Shown here: positions 23,694 to 32,399 of the stretch, piece by piece
How the letters are laid out: each line of letters opens with the position of its first letter
How positions within the stretch are numbered: position 1 is the first letter of the stretch
NCBI RefSeq assembly: GCF_947494055.1
Contig: NZ_CANLTR010000029.1
Coordinates: forward strand, 1-43,651
DNA: 43,651 bases
Direction of reading: 5' to 3'
From: an uncultured Jannaschia sp.
GTDB taxonomy: Bacteria; Pseudomonadota; Alphaproteobacteria; Rhodobacterales; Rhodobacteraceae
Program-made: the position numbers and the translations under genes
The notes under the pieces: model-generated
Told to the model about the DNA's origin: nothing
Seen by the model: the letters and a program-made list of their open reading frames with translations, nothing else
Database searches by the model: none

Positions 23694-24509
23694 TTAGGCG
23701 GCGATCATTGAGCGCAGGGCGGCCGCGAAGGCCGTTGGCCGTTCGTGCGCAACCCAGTGCCCGGCGCCCGGAATGACGGTAATCGGACAATCCGGGTCGA
23801 CTTGCCGTAACAGGGCGATGCGGTCGGCCATATCGTTCGCTGCGATCGCGTCCTTCTCGCCCCATATCAGGCCAAGCGGTCGGGGAGTGCGGTGCAGACT
23901 GTCGATGAGATACGGCTGAGCGGAGATTGCGCGGCTGTCGAACCGCGCCGCGGCGGCGTTCGCCGCGTGAATTTCCAGTGTCTCAGCATCGAGGGTCGAG
24001 GTGTCGGAGATCATGAGCGTGGCGAGGTTGTGACGATAAACGGACGCTTGGTCCTCCGGCGGTAATGATCGCCAACGCCGAAGCGGAAGGCGTCTTGACC
24101 CCGGAAGGCCAAGCCCGCTCGTCCCCACGAGCACGAGTCGGCCCAAGCGCTCGCCTATACCCTCTGTCAGAAGGCCCGCAACGAGCCCTCCGAAGGAGAA
24201 CCCGACCACGTTCAAGCGCGACGCCTCGGGCATGAGCACGTCGAGGGAGGCGCGCAGCGTATCCACGAGGCTCCGTACGTCTGCGGTGTGCGGCGGCAGG
24301 TCGGAGGCGCCAAAGCCCGGCAGGTCGGGCATCAGCAGTCGGTACTGGTCGGAGAGCTCGGGGATGACGCGGCGCCAATGCGACCACGATCCCGTTCCAC
24401 CGTGGACGAGCACAATCGGGGGGCCGCGTCCCGCCAGATGCCAGGTGACCCAACCGCCGCCGGCCGCGACCTCCCGGCATTCGATAGCGTAACGCTCCGC
24501 GCTGTTCAT
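23694..24509 (-). CDS. Alpha/beta hydrolase
   Basis: A 271-residue serine hydrolase. The oxyanion strand is VLVHGGTGSWSHW, the nucleophile elbow GFSFGG (Ser about 103), the acid near WGEKDAI and the histidine in GAGHWVAHE. It resembles meta-cleavage hydrolases and other C-C or ester hydrolases; the exact reaction is not readable. Its ATG overlaps the aconitase stop codon by four bases (ATGA), indicating translational coupling. In the pathway it could hydrolyse an ester, lactone or CoA thioester. Confidence 0.88.
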   Translation of the reverse strand: MNSAERYAIECREVAAGGGWVTWHLAGRGPPIVLVHGGTGSWSHWRRVIPELSDQYRLLMPDLPGFGASDLPPHTADVRSLVDTLRASLDVLMPEASRLNVVGFSFGGLVAGLLTEGIGERLGRLVLVGTSGLGLPGSRRLPLRRWRSLPPEDQASVYRHNLATLMISDTSTLDAETLEIHAANAAAARFDSRAISAQPYLIDSLHRTPRPLGLIWGEKDAIAANDMADRIALLRQVDPDCPITVIPGAGHWVAHERPTAFAAALRSMIAA

Positions 24510-27187
24510 TGCGCGCCGAGCCTGCGGATAAAAGCTGGCAGGACGCCGCCGCTTCTGATCATCTCCAACTCGTCCGGAGCCATCAATTCCAGTACCGCTG
24601 CGAATCGGTCGGAGCTGCCGTCGCCCCGGCGCACCGACACCGCGACGGGGGCCTTGATGGCCAACCCCTCTGGAAGTTCGATGTCGATTTCGGCCCTAGC
24701 GTCGAGCACAAGGTCGCACCGCGTCGCGCCATCGGCCAAGGCGATCGGCAGGAGGCCCATGCCCACAAGGTTGGAGCGGTGAATGCGCTCGAAGGTCTCC
24801 GCGATCACCGCGCTTACACCCAGCAACCGCAATCCCTTGGCCGCCCAGTCGCGCGACGAGCCCGCGCCGTAGTTGCGGCCCGCGATGATCACCAAGGGCG
24901 TGCCGTGCGACATGTAGGTCCTGGACGCCTCGAACACGCTGACCGGCTCCCCGCCGTCTGCGGGAAGTGCAAAATTGCCGCGCTTCCCTTGGACGAGCTC
25001 GTTCTGGAGAAGCGCGTTGTCGAACATCCCGCGCACGCAGATTTCGGCATTGCCGCGCCGGGTCCCGTAATTGCCTAGTCGGGCGGGTTCGGCCCCCGTC
25101 GCGATTAGGGCGCGGCCCGCCGGGCCGTCGGGGCGGATCGCCCCGTTCGGCGCGATGTGGTCGGTGGTGATGGCGTCGCCCAAGACCAGAAGGAGCCGCG
25201 CGCCCCGGATCGGCGCCTCAAGGTCGAAGGCCGGTCCCAGCCCCGGGAAGGGCGAGGGTCGGATGAACGAGCTCTCCGGATCCCACGGGAAGCGCGTGCC
25301 CTCCGGCGTCTCGAGCGCCTCCCATTCGGGCGTTGTCTCCATCCCCGCGCCGTAGGACCGCCGGAAGTTCTCGGCGCTGACGAAGCGGTCCACGTGGTCC
25401 GCGATCTCCTCTGGATCAGGCCAGATGTCGCGCAGGCGGACGGGGCGGCCCTCCAGGTCCGACCCGAGCGGCTCAGTCGTCAGATCGCGGCGGACCGTCC
25501 CGGCGAGGGCCATGGCGACCACCAGGGGCGGCGAGGCGAGATAGGCTCCGGCGACGAGGGGATGGATACGACCCTCGAAGTTGCGGTTGCCGGATAGGAC
25601 GGCGAACGTGCAGAGTTCGCCCTTCTCAATTGCCTGTGCAACCTCGGAGGCGAGCGGGCCGGAGCTGCCGTTGCAGGTGGCGCAGCCGTAGCCCACGAGG
25701 TGGAAGCCCAGCGTGTCTAGGGGCTCGGCCAGCCCCGAGGCGGCGAGGTAGTCGGTGACCGTGCGCGAGCCCGGGGCGAGTGATGTCTTCACCCAAGGCT
25801 TCGGACGCAGACCAGCGCGCACCGCGTTCCGCGCAAGAAGCCCAGCGGCCATCATGATCTCGGGGTTCGACGTATTGGTGCAGCTCGTAATCGCCGCGAT
25901 CGTGACCGCGCCGTGACCGATGGCGTCGTCCGCACCCGGCGGCGTCTCGGGTCCCCGCAGCTCCGCAAGCCTGTCGTCGAAGGAGGCCGGCACCGCATGA
26001 AGCGGCCGCCGCTCGTCTGGGCGGGTCGGTCCCGCCATCGATGGCTCGACCTTCGCCAAGTCGAAGACGTGGTCCTCGTCGTAGGCGGCGGCCGTCGGTG
26101 CCGCTGGGTCCTGCCACAGCCCCTGCGCCCGCGTCACGGCCTCGATAAGGCGCAGGTGGTCGTCGTCCCGCCCCGTCATCCGGAGATAGTCGATCGTCAC
26201 CCCGTCCACAGGGAAATACGCGCAGGTGGCGCCGTATTCCGGCGACATGTTCGCAATCGTGGCGCGGTCGGCTAGGCCGATCCCTGCCACCCCCTCGCCG
26301 TGGAACTCGACGAACGCGCCGACCACGCCGACGCCGCGGAGGAATTCGGCCATGTGCAGGACGAGATCGGTCGCAGTGGCGCCGCGTGGCAGCGCGCCGG
26401 TCAGCCGGACGCCCACCACCCGAGGCGGCTGGAAGACCAGGGGCGTTCCAAGGATTGCCGTCTCTGCCTCGATGCCGCCCACGCCCCATCCCAGTACGCC
26501 CAGGGCGTTGACCATCGGGGTGTGGCTGTCAGTGCCGATCATGGTGTCGGGGCGCGCCACGTCCGCTTGGGGTCCGTGCAGCGCTACGACGTGGCTTAGC
26601 CATTCGAGATTGACCTGGTGCATAATTCCGCGGCCGGGCGGAATTATCCGTACACCTGCAAAGGCCTTCCCGCACCACTTGATGAACTGAAACCGCTCGT
26701 GGTTGCGCTCCATCTCCATTCTGCGGTTCCGCTCTAACGCGTTAGGGTTTCCTGAGAAAAAGACGGTCAGCGAATGGTCAACGACGAAATCTATCGGGAT
26801 CCGTGTATTCAGCCGTGAGGGATCGTCGTCGGCCGCGGCGAGTACGTCGCGCATGGAGACCATGTCGGCCATCAGCGGAATTCCCATAAAATCCTGGAGG
26901 AGCGCGCGCTGCGGCGCGAAAGTGATCGGCCGGGTCGTATCTCGCTCTACCAGCGCCTCGACCTGGGATCGCGCTTCGTCGGATGGCAGGCGGTAGAGGA
27001 TGTCCTCGGCCAGGACCCGGACTGCGCGCGGCTGCCGGTCCAGCCCATCAATGCCTACGGCTTCGAGGTTCAGGCAATCGGGCAGACCGGCCCCGGCGGG
27101 GCGCAACAGTCCGGGATTGGCGCAGGGCACGTCGGAGACGTGCCGCGGATGTGGCTGCTTCTGATCGCGTGTCTTTCGAAGCTGCAT
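24506..27187 (-). CDS. Aconitase-family hydratase in a catabolic operon
   Basis: An 893-residue AcnA-type iron-sulfur hydro-lyase. Cluster cysteines are in ITSCTNTSNPEIM and VGYGCATCNGSSGPL. Other active-site elements are LLQDFMG, VVDHSLTV, GTDSHTPMV, SGNRNFEGR and AGSSRDWAAKG. It is therefore probably active. It differs from housekeeping AcnA at usually fixed places: QDFMGIP instead of QDFTGVP, GCATCNGSSG instead of GCTTCIGNSG, and SPPLVVAMAL instead of SPPLVVAYAL. It sits in a transporter/carboxylase operon rather than alone, so it may act on a different tricarboxylate or a C-substituted citrate. The start is preceded by GAGAAGG. Confidence 0.9.
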   Translation of the reverse strand: MQLRKTRDQKQPHPRHVSDVPCANPGLLRPAGAGLPDCLNLEAVGIDGLDRQPRAVRVLAEDILYRLPSDEARSQVEALVERDTTRPITFAPQRALLQDFMGIPLMADMVSMRDVLAAADDDPSRLNTRIPIDFVVDHSLTVFFSGNPNALERNRRMEMERNHERFQFIKWCGKAFAGVRIIPPGRGIMHQVNLEWLSHVVALHGPQADVARPDTMIGTDSHTPMVNALGVLGWGVGGIEAETAILGTPLVFQPPRVVGVRLTGALPRGATATDLVLHMAEFLRGVGVVGAFVEFHGEGVAGIGLADRATIANMSPEYGATCAYFPVDGVTIDYLRMTGRDDDHLRLIEAVTRAQGLWQDPAAPTAAAYDEDHVFDLAKVEPSMAGPTRPDERRPLHAVPASFDDRLAELRGPETPPGADDAIGHGAVTIAAITSCTNTSNPEIMMAAGLLARNAVRAGLRPKPWVKTSLAPGSRTVTDYLAASGLAEPLDTLGFHLVGYGCATCNGSSGPLASEVAQAIEKGELCTFAVLSGNRNFEGRIHPLVAGAYLASPPLVVAMALAGTVRRDLTTEPLGSDLEGRPVRLRDIWPDPEEIADHVDRFVSAENFRRSYGAGMETTPEWEALETPEGTRFPWDPESSFIRPSPFPGLGPAFDLEAPIRGARLLLVLGDAITTDHIAPNGAIRPDGPAGRALIATGAEPARLGNYGTRRGNAEICVRGMFDNALLQNELVQGKRGNFALPADGGEPVSVFEASRTYMSHGTPLVIIAGRNYGAGSSRDWAAKGLRLLGVSAVIAETFERIHRSNLVGMGLLPIALADGATRCDLVLDARAEIDIELPEGLAIKAPVAVSVRRGDGSSDRFAAVLELMAPDELEMIRSGGVLPAFIRRLGAQ

Positions 27188-27199
27188 GTCGTTACCTTC

Positions 27200-28213
27200 T
27201 CAGAACAGAACGAGTAGGGCAGTTGCGAGCGCGGCGAGGAACACAGTCTGCGTGAGTACTATTAGCGTATGGCCTGGACCGCCTTCGAACATTGCCTGCA
27301 GCGACGTCTTGATCCCTAAGGCCGCGATCGCCGCGACCAGGAGCCAGCGCGAAACATCCACCATAACCGCCTGCAGGAGCCCCGGGATGAGGTCGAGGCT
27401 GTTCGCCGCCAGAATCAGAACGAACACGAGGGCGAAGACCGGCATCGGCGCGCGGGCGCCCGATCGGCGGCTTACCAACAACACCAGTACCAGCACCACT
27501 ACCGGCATCAGCGCGACCCGCAGGAGTTTGACTAGTGTCGCCGCGTCGCCTGCTTCGGCGGAGACGGCATAGCCGGCCCCGACCACCTGGGCCACGTCGT
27601 GGATGGTGGCGCCGAGAAGTATGCCGATGGTGATCTCATCGAAGCCGATCGCTGCGAACAGGATCGGGTAGAGCACCATAGCGATAGTAGACAGGCCGGT
27701 TACGGCGACGACGGTGAAAAGGGTATCGCGCTCGCGGGTCTCTGAGTGCGGCAGAACCGCCGAGATCGCCAGCGCCGCCGACGCCCCGCAGATCGCCACC
27801 GAACCCGCCGTGAGCATGCCGAACGACCAGCTCCGGCCCATCACCCGGGCAAGAAGGAGCCCAAAAGCGATTGTGGCGGTGAGGCAGACCAGGACAAGGG
27901 CAATCGGAGTAGCGCCTAGCTCCGCCACCTGTCCGAAGGTGATCCGCGCTCCCAGTAGAGCGATGCCGACCCGCAGAAGCCTCTTGGCTGTGAAGTCAAT
28001 TCCCGCGGCGGCGCGCGGATCGGTAGCGAGGAAATGCAACGCCATGCCGATCAGCAAGGCGAAAAGCATGACCGGCGCGCCGTAATGCTCGCTGAGGAAT
28101 GTTGCTGCCGCTGCCACCACGAAGGCGAGGACGACGCCAGGGGTGAGGCCTCTCACCTCGGATCCACCGGTGACAATACGGGACGGCAGTAAATCTCTCG
28201 TCGCCGTCCTCAT
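27200..28213 (-). CDS. YeiH/UPF0324-family membrane protein (putative exporter)
   Basis: A 337-residue inner-membrane protein with about ten segments. It matches the YeiH family (putative sulfate exporter) through LLRVGIALLGARITFGQVAE, GSVAICGASAALAISAVLPH and GATIHDVAQVVGAGY. The function of the family is not firmly known; some members are linked with sulfur compounds. It is 13 bases after the AbrB gene and 12 bases before the aconitase gene, so is co-transcribed with both. A role in exporting a product or by-product is an inference. Confidence 0.88.
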   Translation of the reverse strand: MRTATRDLLPSRIVTGGSEVRGLTPGVVLAFVVAAAATFLSEHYGAPVMLFALLIGMALHFLATDPRAAAGIDFTAKRLLRVGIALLGARITFGQVAELGATPIALVLVCLTATIAFGLLLARVMGRSWSFGMLTAGSVAICGASAALAISAVLPHSETRERDTLFTVVAVTGLSTIAMVLYPILFAAIGFDEITIGILLGATIHDVAQVVGAGYAVSAEAGDAATLVKLLRVALMPVVVLVLVLLVSRRSGARAPMPVFALVFVLILAANSLDLIPGLLQAVMVDVSRWLLVAAIAALGIKTSLQAMFEGGPGHTLIVLTQTVFLAALATALLVLF

Positions 28214-28226
28214 CGCGCCCGACCAG

Positions 28227-29270
28227 TCACGGATTGCGGCGGCTGCAATCCGGTCCGGTTACCGTCCAAGCGTGGATTCTGCCGGCCATCAGATTGCCTC
28301 CAAGGCCTCGCATGACCTGGTATAGGGCGACGAGCGCTGCATCGACCGCAACGGCCTGCGCGGTCAGAACCATTTCCGCCGTTCCACCGGTGGCCGAGGA
28401 TAAGAGCATCGTCGAGGGGTCGAGCCCGAACATGGCGGCGAGCGATAGCCCAACCATGGCCATCACCAGCCCGTTCAGGACTAACACCGCCATGCCAGCC
28501 GTCAGCGCGCGTGGCAGCCGCCGAACCGTAGCCCGACGAAACCGCGCGCCGAGGCTCAGGCCCAAGATCACCTGGGCCGCGGCCAGCAGCGGGGTGGGCT
28601 CGCTTGCCGAGAGGGCTCCCACTGCCGAGAGGGCGGCCACGCCAACCATCGACCCGACGATGAAGGCGCTCGGCAGGCCGAGCCAGTTCCCTGCGACGGC
28701 CGAGGCTGTTCCCGCCGCCAGCGCCAGCAGCAGCGGCAGGTCCCAGACTCCCTGCGGGCGACCGGCCGCGAGGAGTAGCGGATCGCCCAAATGATAGATG
28801 ACCACGGGTAGGATGCAGACGACGAGGAACACCCGCGCCGCGTGCAGCGTGGTCACCACGCCGGTATCGGCTCCCTTCGTCTGGGCAAGGTCCGCCATTT
28901 CGGAGATCCCTGCGGGCACGAGGGCGAAGAACGCCGTGGAACGATCGATATTCCCTGCCCGGACGAGAAGCGGAACCATCGCCCTTCCCAGCAGAATTGA
29001 GATCCCCGCGATTAGTGGCACCAAATAGAGATGCAGTCCGATTCGGTCGAACACCGACGCGTCCACGGTCAGTCCGACCGAAACGCCCACCACCACTTGC
29101 CCGCCACGATAGAGGCGACGGGGAACCGTCGGGGCACCGAGTGATAGGCTCAACCCGGCACAGACCAAGGCCGATCCAATCAGCCAAGCCAGTGGCAAGC
29201 CGAACTGGAACGCTACCCAACCTCCAAAGGTGGACATCGCTGCCGATGCAAGAAGTCCGGCCGCCCTCAT
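28227..29270 (-). CDS. AbrB-family membrane protein (transporter-like)
   Basis: A 347-residue membrane protein made of two homologous halves, typical of the AbrB membrane family (not the DNA-binding AbrB). The repeated motif is seen as ALVPAGISEMADLAQTKGAD in the first half and LLSSATGGTAEMVLTAQAV in the second. Such genes often lie beside tripartite tricarboxylate transporter genes, as here after tctA. I chose ATG 29270 because AAGGAG lies eight bases upstream; the ATG at 29285 directly abuts the tctA stop codon. Confidence 0.88.
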   Translation of the reverse strand: MRAAGLLASAAMSTFGGWVAFQFGLPLAWLIGSALVCAGLSLSLGAPTVPRRLYRGGQVVVGVSVGLTVDASVFDRIGLHLYLVPLIAGISILLGRAMVPLLVRAGNIDRSTAFFALVPAGISEMADLAQTKGADTGVVTTLHAARVFLVVCILPVVIYHLGDPLLLAAGRPQGVWDLPLLLALAAGTASAVAGNWLGLPSAFIVGSMVGVAALSAVGALSASEPTPLLAAAQVILGLSLGARFRRATVRRLPRALTAGMAVLVLNGLVMAMVGLSLAAMFGLDPSTMLLSSATGGTAEMVLTAQAVAVDAALVALYQVMRGLGGNLMAGRIHAWTVTGPDCSRRNP

Positions 29271-29285
29271 GCAGATCTCCTTCAT

Positions 29286-30752
29286 TCATGCCTTTCGCCT
29301 CCGGGCGAGAAGCGGTGAGATCAGGACTAGGAGGGTTAGGAACAACAGTCCGGCGGCGATCGGCTTCGACAGGATGGCGAAAAAGCTATCGTTCCCGGCG
29401 ATCAGGGCACGGCGCAGGTTCGCCTCCAGCATGTAACCCAGCACGAGGGCGAGCACGATCGGCGCGGGATGGATGTCCGCCTTTCGCAACAAGTAGCCGA
29501 TGACGCCAAAGACCGCCGTCACAATCATCTCGAACGAACTATTTGCCGAGGCGTAGGCGCCTAGCATAGCGATGCTGATGACCACGGTCGCGACCACCGG
29601 CCGCGGCACCCGTATCATCCGGACCCAGAGCGGAATGCCGATGAACCCGACGATCACCATGAACGGCAGGCCAACCATCAGGGCGATGATGATAGAATAG
29701 GGCACGGTGGGATCGTTGGCAAAGAGCATTGGCCCTGGCTGCAAGCCGTGGATCGTAAGGCCGCCGATCAGCACCGCCGCGCTGGCTGAACCCGGCACGC
29801 CGAGGGCGAGGAGCGGCGCGAGCGCCCCCGAGACGGCCGCGTTGTTCGCCGCTTCCGAGGCCGCAATGCCTTCGGGATTGCCGCGGCCGAAGCTGTCCCC
29901 CGTAGGGGAGAGCTTCTTCGCTACGCCGTAACTGATTAGGGAGGCGATCGTTGCCCCCGCGCCCGGAATGACTCCAACGGCATAGCCGATGAAGGACGAC
30001 CGGAGGATTGTTCTGCGGAACGGCCAGACGTTCCGGAACGATGCCTCCCGCCTAGTGGAGATCGCCTCGGGCATCGCCTTCCGGCCCTGCTCGATCATCA
30101 GGAAGACCTCGGAGACCGCGAAGAGGCCGATCAGCGCGGGGAGGAAAGGGATGCCGTCGATCAGGGACCAGTGGAACAGGTACCGCGACGCGCCGCTGAT
30201 GGGGTCGATGCCGATCGTGACGACCGTCAGGCCGAACACAAGCCCGACGAGCGACTTCAAAGCCGACCCCGTGCTGAGGACCGCAATTAGGCTGAGGCCT
30301 ACGGCGGCCAAGGCGAAGTACTCCGCCGGCCCGAACACGAGCGCGGCCGAGGCCATGGCCTGGGCGGAGACCATCAGGAGTATTGTGCTAATGAAGGCGC
30401 CGATGAGCGAGCAGACGAGCGAGATGCTGAGCGCCTTCCCCGCCTCGCCACGCTGGGTCATGACAAAACCGTCGAAGGCCGTGACCGCGGCGGCCGGCTG
30501 TCCTGGGGCGTTGACGAGGATCGCCGGAATGGCGCCCGCGAAGTCGGCCGCCATGTAGATCGTCACCAGCATGGCGATGGCGGCGATCGGATCCATGCTG
30601 AAGGTAAACGGGATGAGAAGGGCCATGCCAATCGAGGAGGTCAGGCCAGGCATGGCGCCCACGACGTAACCCACGGCGATGCCCGCCGCGATGCCGAGCA
30701 GCACGTTTAGGGTAAAGACGTAGCCGAGGCTCTCGGCGAGATGCGCGATCAT
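29286..30752 (-). CDS. tctA: Tripartite tricarboxylate transporter large membrane subunit TctA
   Basis: A 488-residue permease with about 12 segments. Signature parts are GYVVGAMPGLTSSIGMALLI, ILVNAPGQPAAAVTAFDGF, SFIGYAVGVIPGAGATIASL, and the C-terminal LGVPGSASAAVLIGGLTIHG. It forms the membrane channel that moves a carboxylate with the help of the periplasmic binding protein, using an ion gradient. It starts ten bases after tctB. Confidence 0.93.
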   Translation of the reverse strand: MIAHLAESLGYVFTLNVLLGIAAGIAVGYVVGAMPGLTSSIGMALLIPFTFSMDPIAAIAMLVTIYMAADFAGAIPAILVNAPGQPAAAVTAFDGFVMTQRGEAGKALSISLVCSLIGAFISTILLMVSAQAMASAALVFGPAEYFALAAVGLSLIAVLSTGSALKSLVGLVFGLTVVTIGIDPISGASRYLFHWSLIDGIPFLPALIGLFAVSEVFLMIEQGRKAMPEAISTRREASFRNVWPFRRTILRSSFIGYAVGVIPGAGATIASLISYGVAKKLSPTGDSFGRGNPEGIAASEAANNAAVSGALAPLLALGVPGSASAAVLIGGLTIHGLQPGPMLFANDPTVPYSIIIALMVGLPFMVIVGFIGIPLWVRMIRVPRPVVATVVISIAMLGAYASANSSFEMIVTAVFGVIGYLLRKADIHPAPIVLALVLGYMLEANLRRALIAGNDSFFAILSKPIAAGLLFLTLLVLISPLLARRRKA

Positions 30753-30762
30753 CGTGTCAACC

Positions 30763-31275
30763 TTAGGGAAGCGGCGTGCCGAGAATCATCTCGAACACGA
30801 ACCGGGCCAGGGCGAGCACCCCGACCGGGACGAGCAGGACGGCGACCCACGAGCGGGAGCCCGCGATCCAGGCAAAGGCCGGCACCCAGATCGCCGCGGT
30901 CGCGTAGTATCCCAACGCGTCCATTGCGATCGGGAACAGCACCACCATTACCATGGCGATCAGCACCGGGAAGGGCCGCTCGACCTCGACCTCAGGCGCG
31001 GTGCCGCCCGTCCGGACGGCCTGCACCGCCCCGATGGCGCAGAGAAGGACGAGAAGCCCGCCGGCGATCATCGGCACGGTGCCAGAGTCGATGGCGTCGT
31101 CGTCTTGGGACAGGCCGAAGGCTCCGACGAAGAAGACGAGGCCCACGCCGCCGAGGGCGGCGTAGACGACGAGGTCGTATAGGATGGAGGACACGTTCAG
31201 CAGTGATTCCGGGGCGGGTCGGCGCGCCGGATCGACGCACCTCTCTTCGCTGCTCGTGACCGGACGGGTAGCCAT
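30763..31275 (-). CDS. tctB: Tripartite tricarboxylate transporter small membrane subunit TctB
   Basis: A 170-residue protein with four predicted membrane segments, the normal size and topology for TctB. Segments include YDLVVYAALGGVGLVFFVGA, IAGGLLVLLCAIGAVQAV and a long hydrophobic block VLIAMVMVVLFPIAMDALGY. The 28-residue N-terminal extension is hydrophilic. Its ATG shares one base with the tctC stop (TAATG). Sequence similarity in TctB is always low; position between TctC and TctA is the main support. Confidence 0.88.
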   Translation of the reverse strand: MATRPVTSSEERCVDPARRPAPESLLNVSSILYDLVVYAALGGVGLVFFVGAFGLSQDDDAIDSGTVPMIAGGLLVLLCAIGAVQAVRTGGTAPEVEVERPFPVLIAMVMVVLFPIAMDALGYYATAAIWVPAFAWIAGSRSWVAVLLVPVGVLALARFVFEMILGTPLP

Positions 31276-32231
31276 TACTGCGTCCAGCTGGTCGACAGCT
31301 CGTTCTGTGCGTCGACAAAGGACCGGAACTCTTCGGGCGGCATGAAGCCAGGGACAAGTTCGGCGTCGGCAATGTACTGCTCCATCGCAGGCGTCTGCAT
31401 GATCGTCTCGACGGCGTCGCAGACGGCATCCTGGATCTCGATTGGCGTCTCGGACGGCATGATGATCCCCCGGAACTGCTGCCAGTTGGTGTTCACGTCG
31501 TATCCGGCCTCAGCGTAGGTCGGTGCGTTGGGCAGCATGTCGAGCCGCTCGTCGGCCATGACTCCGAGCACCCGCAGAGTCCCTGCCTCGACGTGCTGCC
31601 GCACGAGGCCCGGATAGGCGATGACCACCTCGCTATGGTTGCCGAGGGTGGCTACGACCGCGTCGCCCACGCTGTCATAGGGGATCCAGTTGACGGTGCC
31701 GTCCTCGAGGCCCGCGGCCTCGCGGAAGATCATCCAAGCGACCTGGCCGCCGGAATTCTGGCCAAAACCCGCGATCGAGAGGTTGCCTGGGTTCTCTTGG
31801 GCCTTAGCCACGAGATCCTCGAGGCTCTCGATGTCGCTGTCGTCGCGCACCGCGAGGAGGTAGGGATCGAGGATCACGTTGCAGGCCCATTCGACCGAGT
31901 CGATGTCAAACTGACCGGTCTGCTCGAACATCCCCAGATGGGAGGCCGTCACCGAGCCGATCGTCTGGCCGTCGGGCCGCGCCCGCAGGAGCTGCGCCAT
32001 CTGCCGTGCCCCGCTGCCGCCGGGCCGGTTCTCGACGACCACGTTCACCCCGAGCTCCTGCTGCATGCCGCTCGATAGCTGGCGGGCCAAGACGTCGGTC
32101 GCACCTCCGGGCTCGACGTGCAGAATGTAGGTGACGTCGCCATTGGGCCAGCCCGACCCGTCTTGCGCCGAGGTAGGCGCTGCGCAGGCCGCCGCGGCAG
32201 CGGCGAACGCGGCCGTTCTCAAGAAAGCCAT
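31275..32231 (-). CDS. tctC: Tripartite tricarboxylate transporter substrate-binding protein TctC
   Basis: A 318-residue periplasmic solute-binding protein with a signal peptide (MAFLRTAAFAAAAAACAAPT, cut after SAQ-type residues). The fold signature includes VEPGGATDVLARQLSSGMQQ, ENRPGGSGARQMAQLLRARP, IAGFGQNSGGQVAW and AGTLRVLGVMADERLDMLPN. The ligand of this large family ranges from citrate and tartrate to aromatic acids and cannot be read. ATG 32231 is preceded by GGGGAGGAACATTT. It is the first gene of the minus-strand operon that runs tctC-tctB-tctA-abrB-yeiH-acn-hydrolase-oxidoreductase. Confidence 0.93.
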   Translation of the reverse strand: MAFLRTAAFAAAAAACAAPTSAQDGSGWPNGDVTYILHVEPGGATDVLARQLSSGMQQELGVNVVVENRPGGSGARQMAQLLRARPDGQTIGSVTASHLGMFEQTGQFDIDSVEWACNVILDPYLLAVRDDSDIESLEDLVAKAQENPGNLSIAGFGQNSGGQVAWMIFREAAGLEDGTVNWIPYDSVGDAVVATLGNHSEVVIAYPGLVRQHVEAGTLRVLGVMADERLDMLPNAPTYAEAGYDVNTNWQQFRGIIMPSETPIEIQDAVCDAVETIMQTPAMEQYIADAELVPGFMPPEEFRSFVDAQNELSTSWTQ

Positions 32232-32325
32232 AAATGTTCCTCCCCTGTGTTGTTGTCGCCTCCCCCGGCCCGCCACCAATCCGGGCTTGCAGAGCCGAAG
32301 TGGACTTGGCAAAGGTACAAAGACG

Positions 32326-32346
32326 TAGTAGTGAAAGCAACTACTA
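32326..32346. promoter_or_regulatory. Operator-like 21-bp inverted repeat (site 1)
   Basis: TAGTAGT and ACTACTA face each other across GAAAGCA. It lies in the divergent 168-bp gap between tctC and the enolase-superfamily gene. A similar repeat lies at 39949-39969. It is the best candidate for binding the TrmB-type regulator coded at 37279-38154. Confidence 0.55.
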
Positions 32347-32399
32347 TTTCTGACAAAGCCGCAGACTGGTTCGGGGCTGTTTTGAAGTGAGGATGCGAC

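Noticed and set aside
28600-28650. Two GCCGAGAGGG strings resembling the start of the hairpin inserts
   Set aside because: They encode a repeated Ala-Leu-Ser peptide in the AbrB-type protein, lack the hairpin and the other flank, and do not disrupt the gene.
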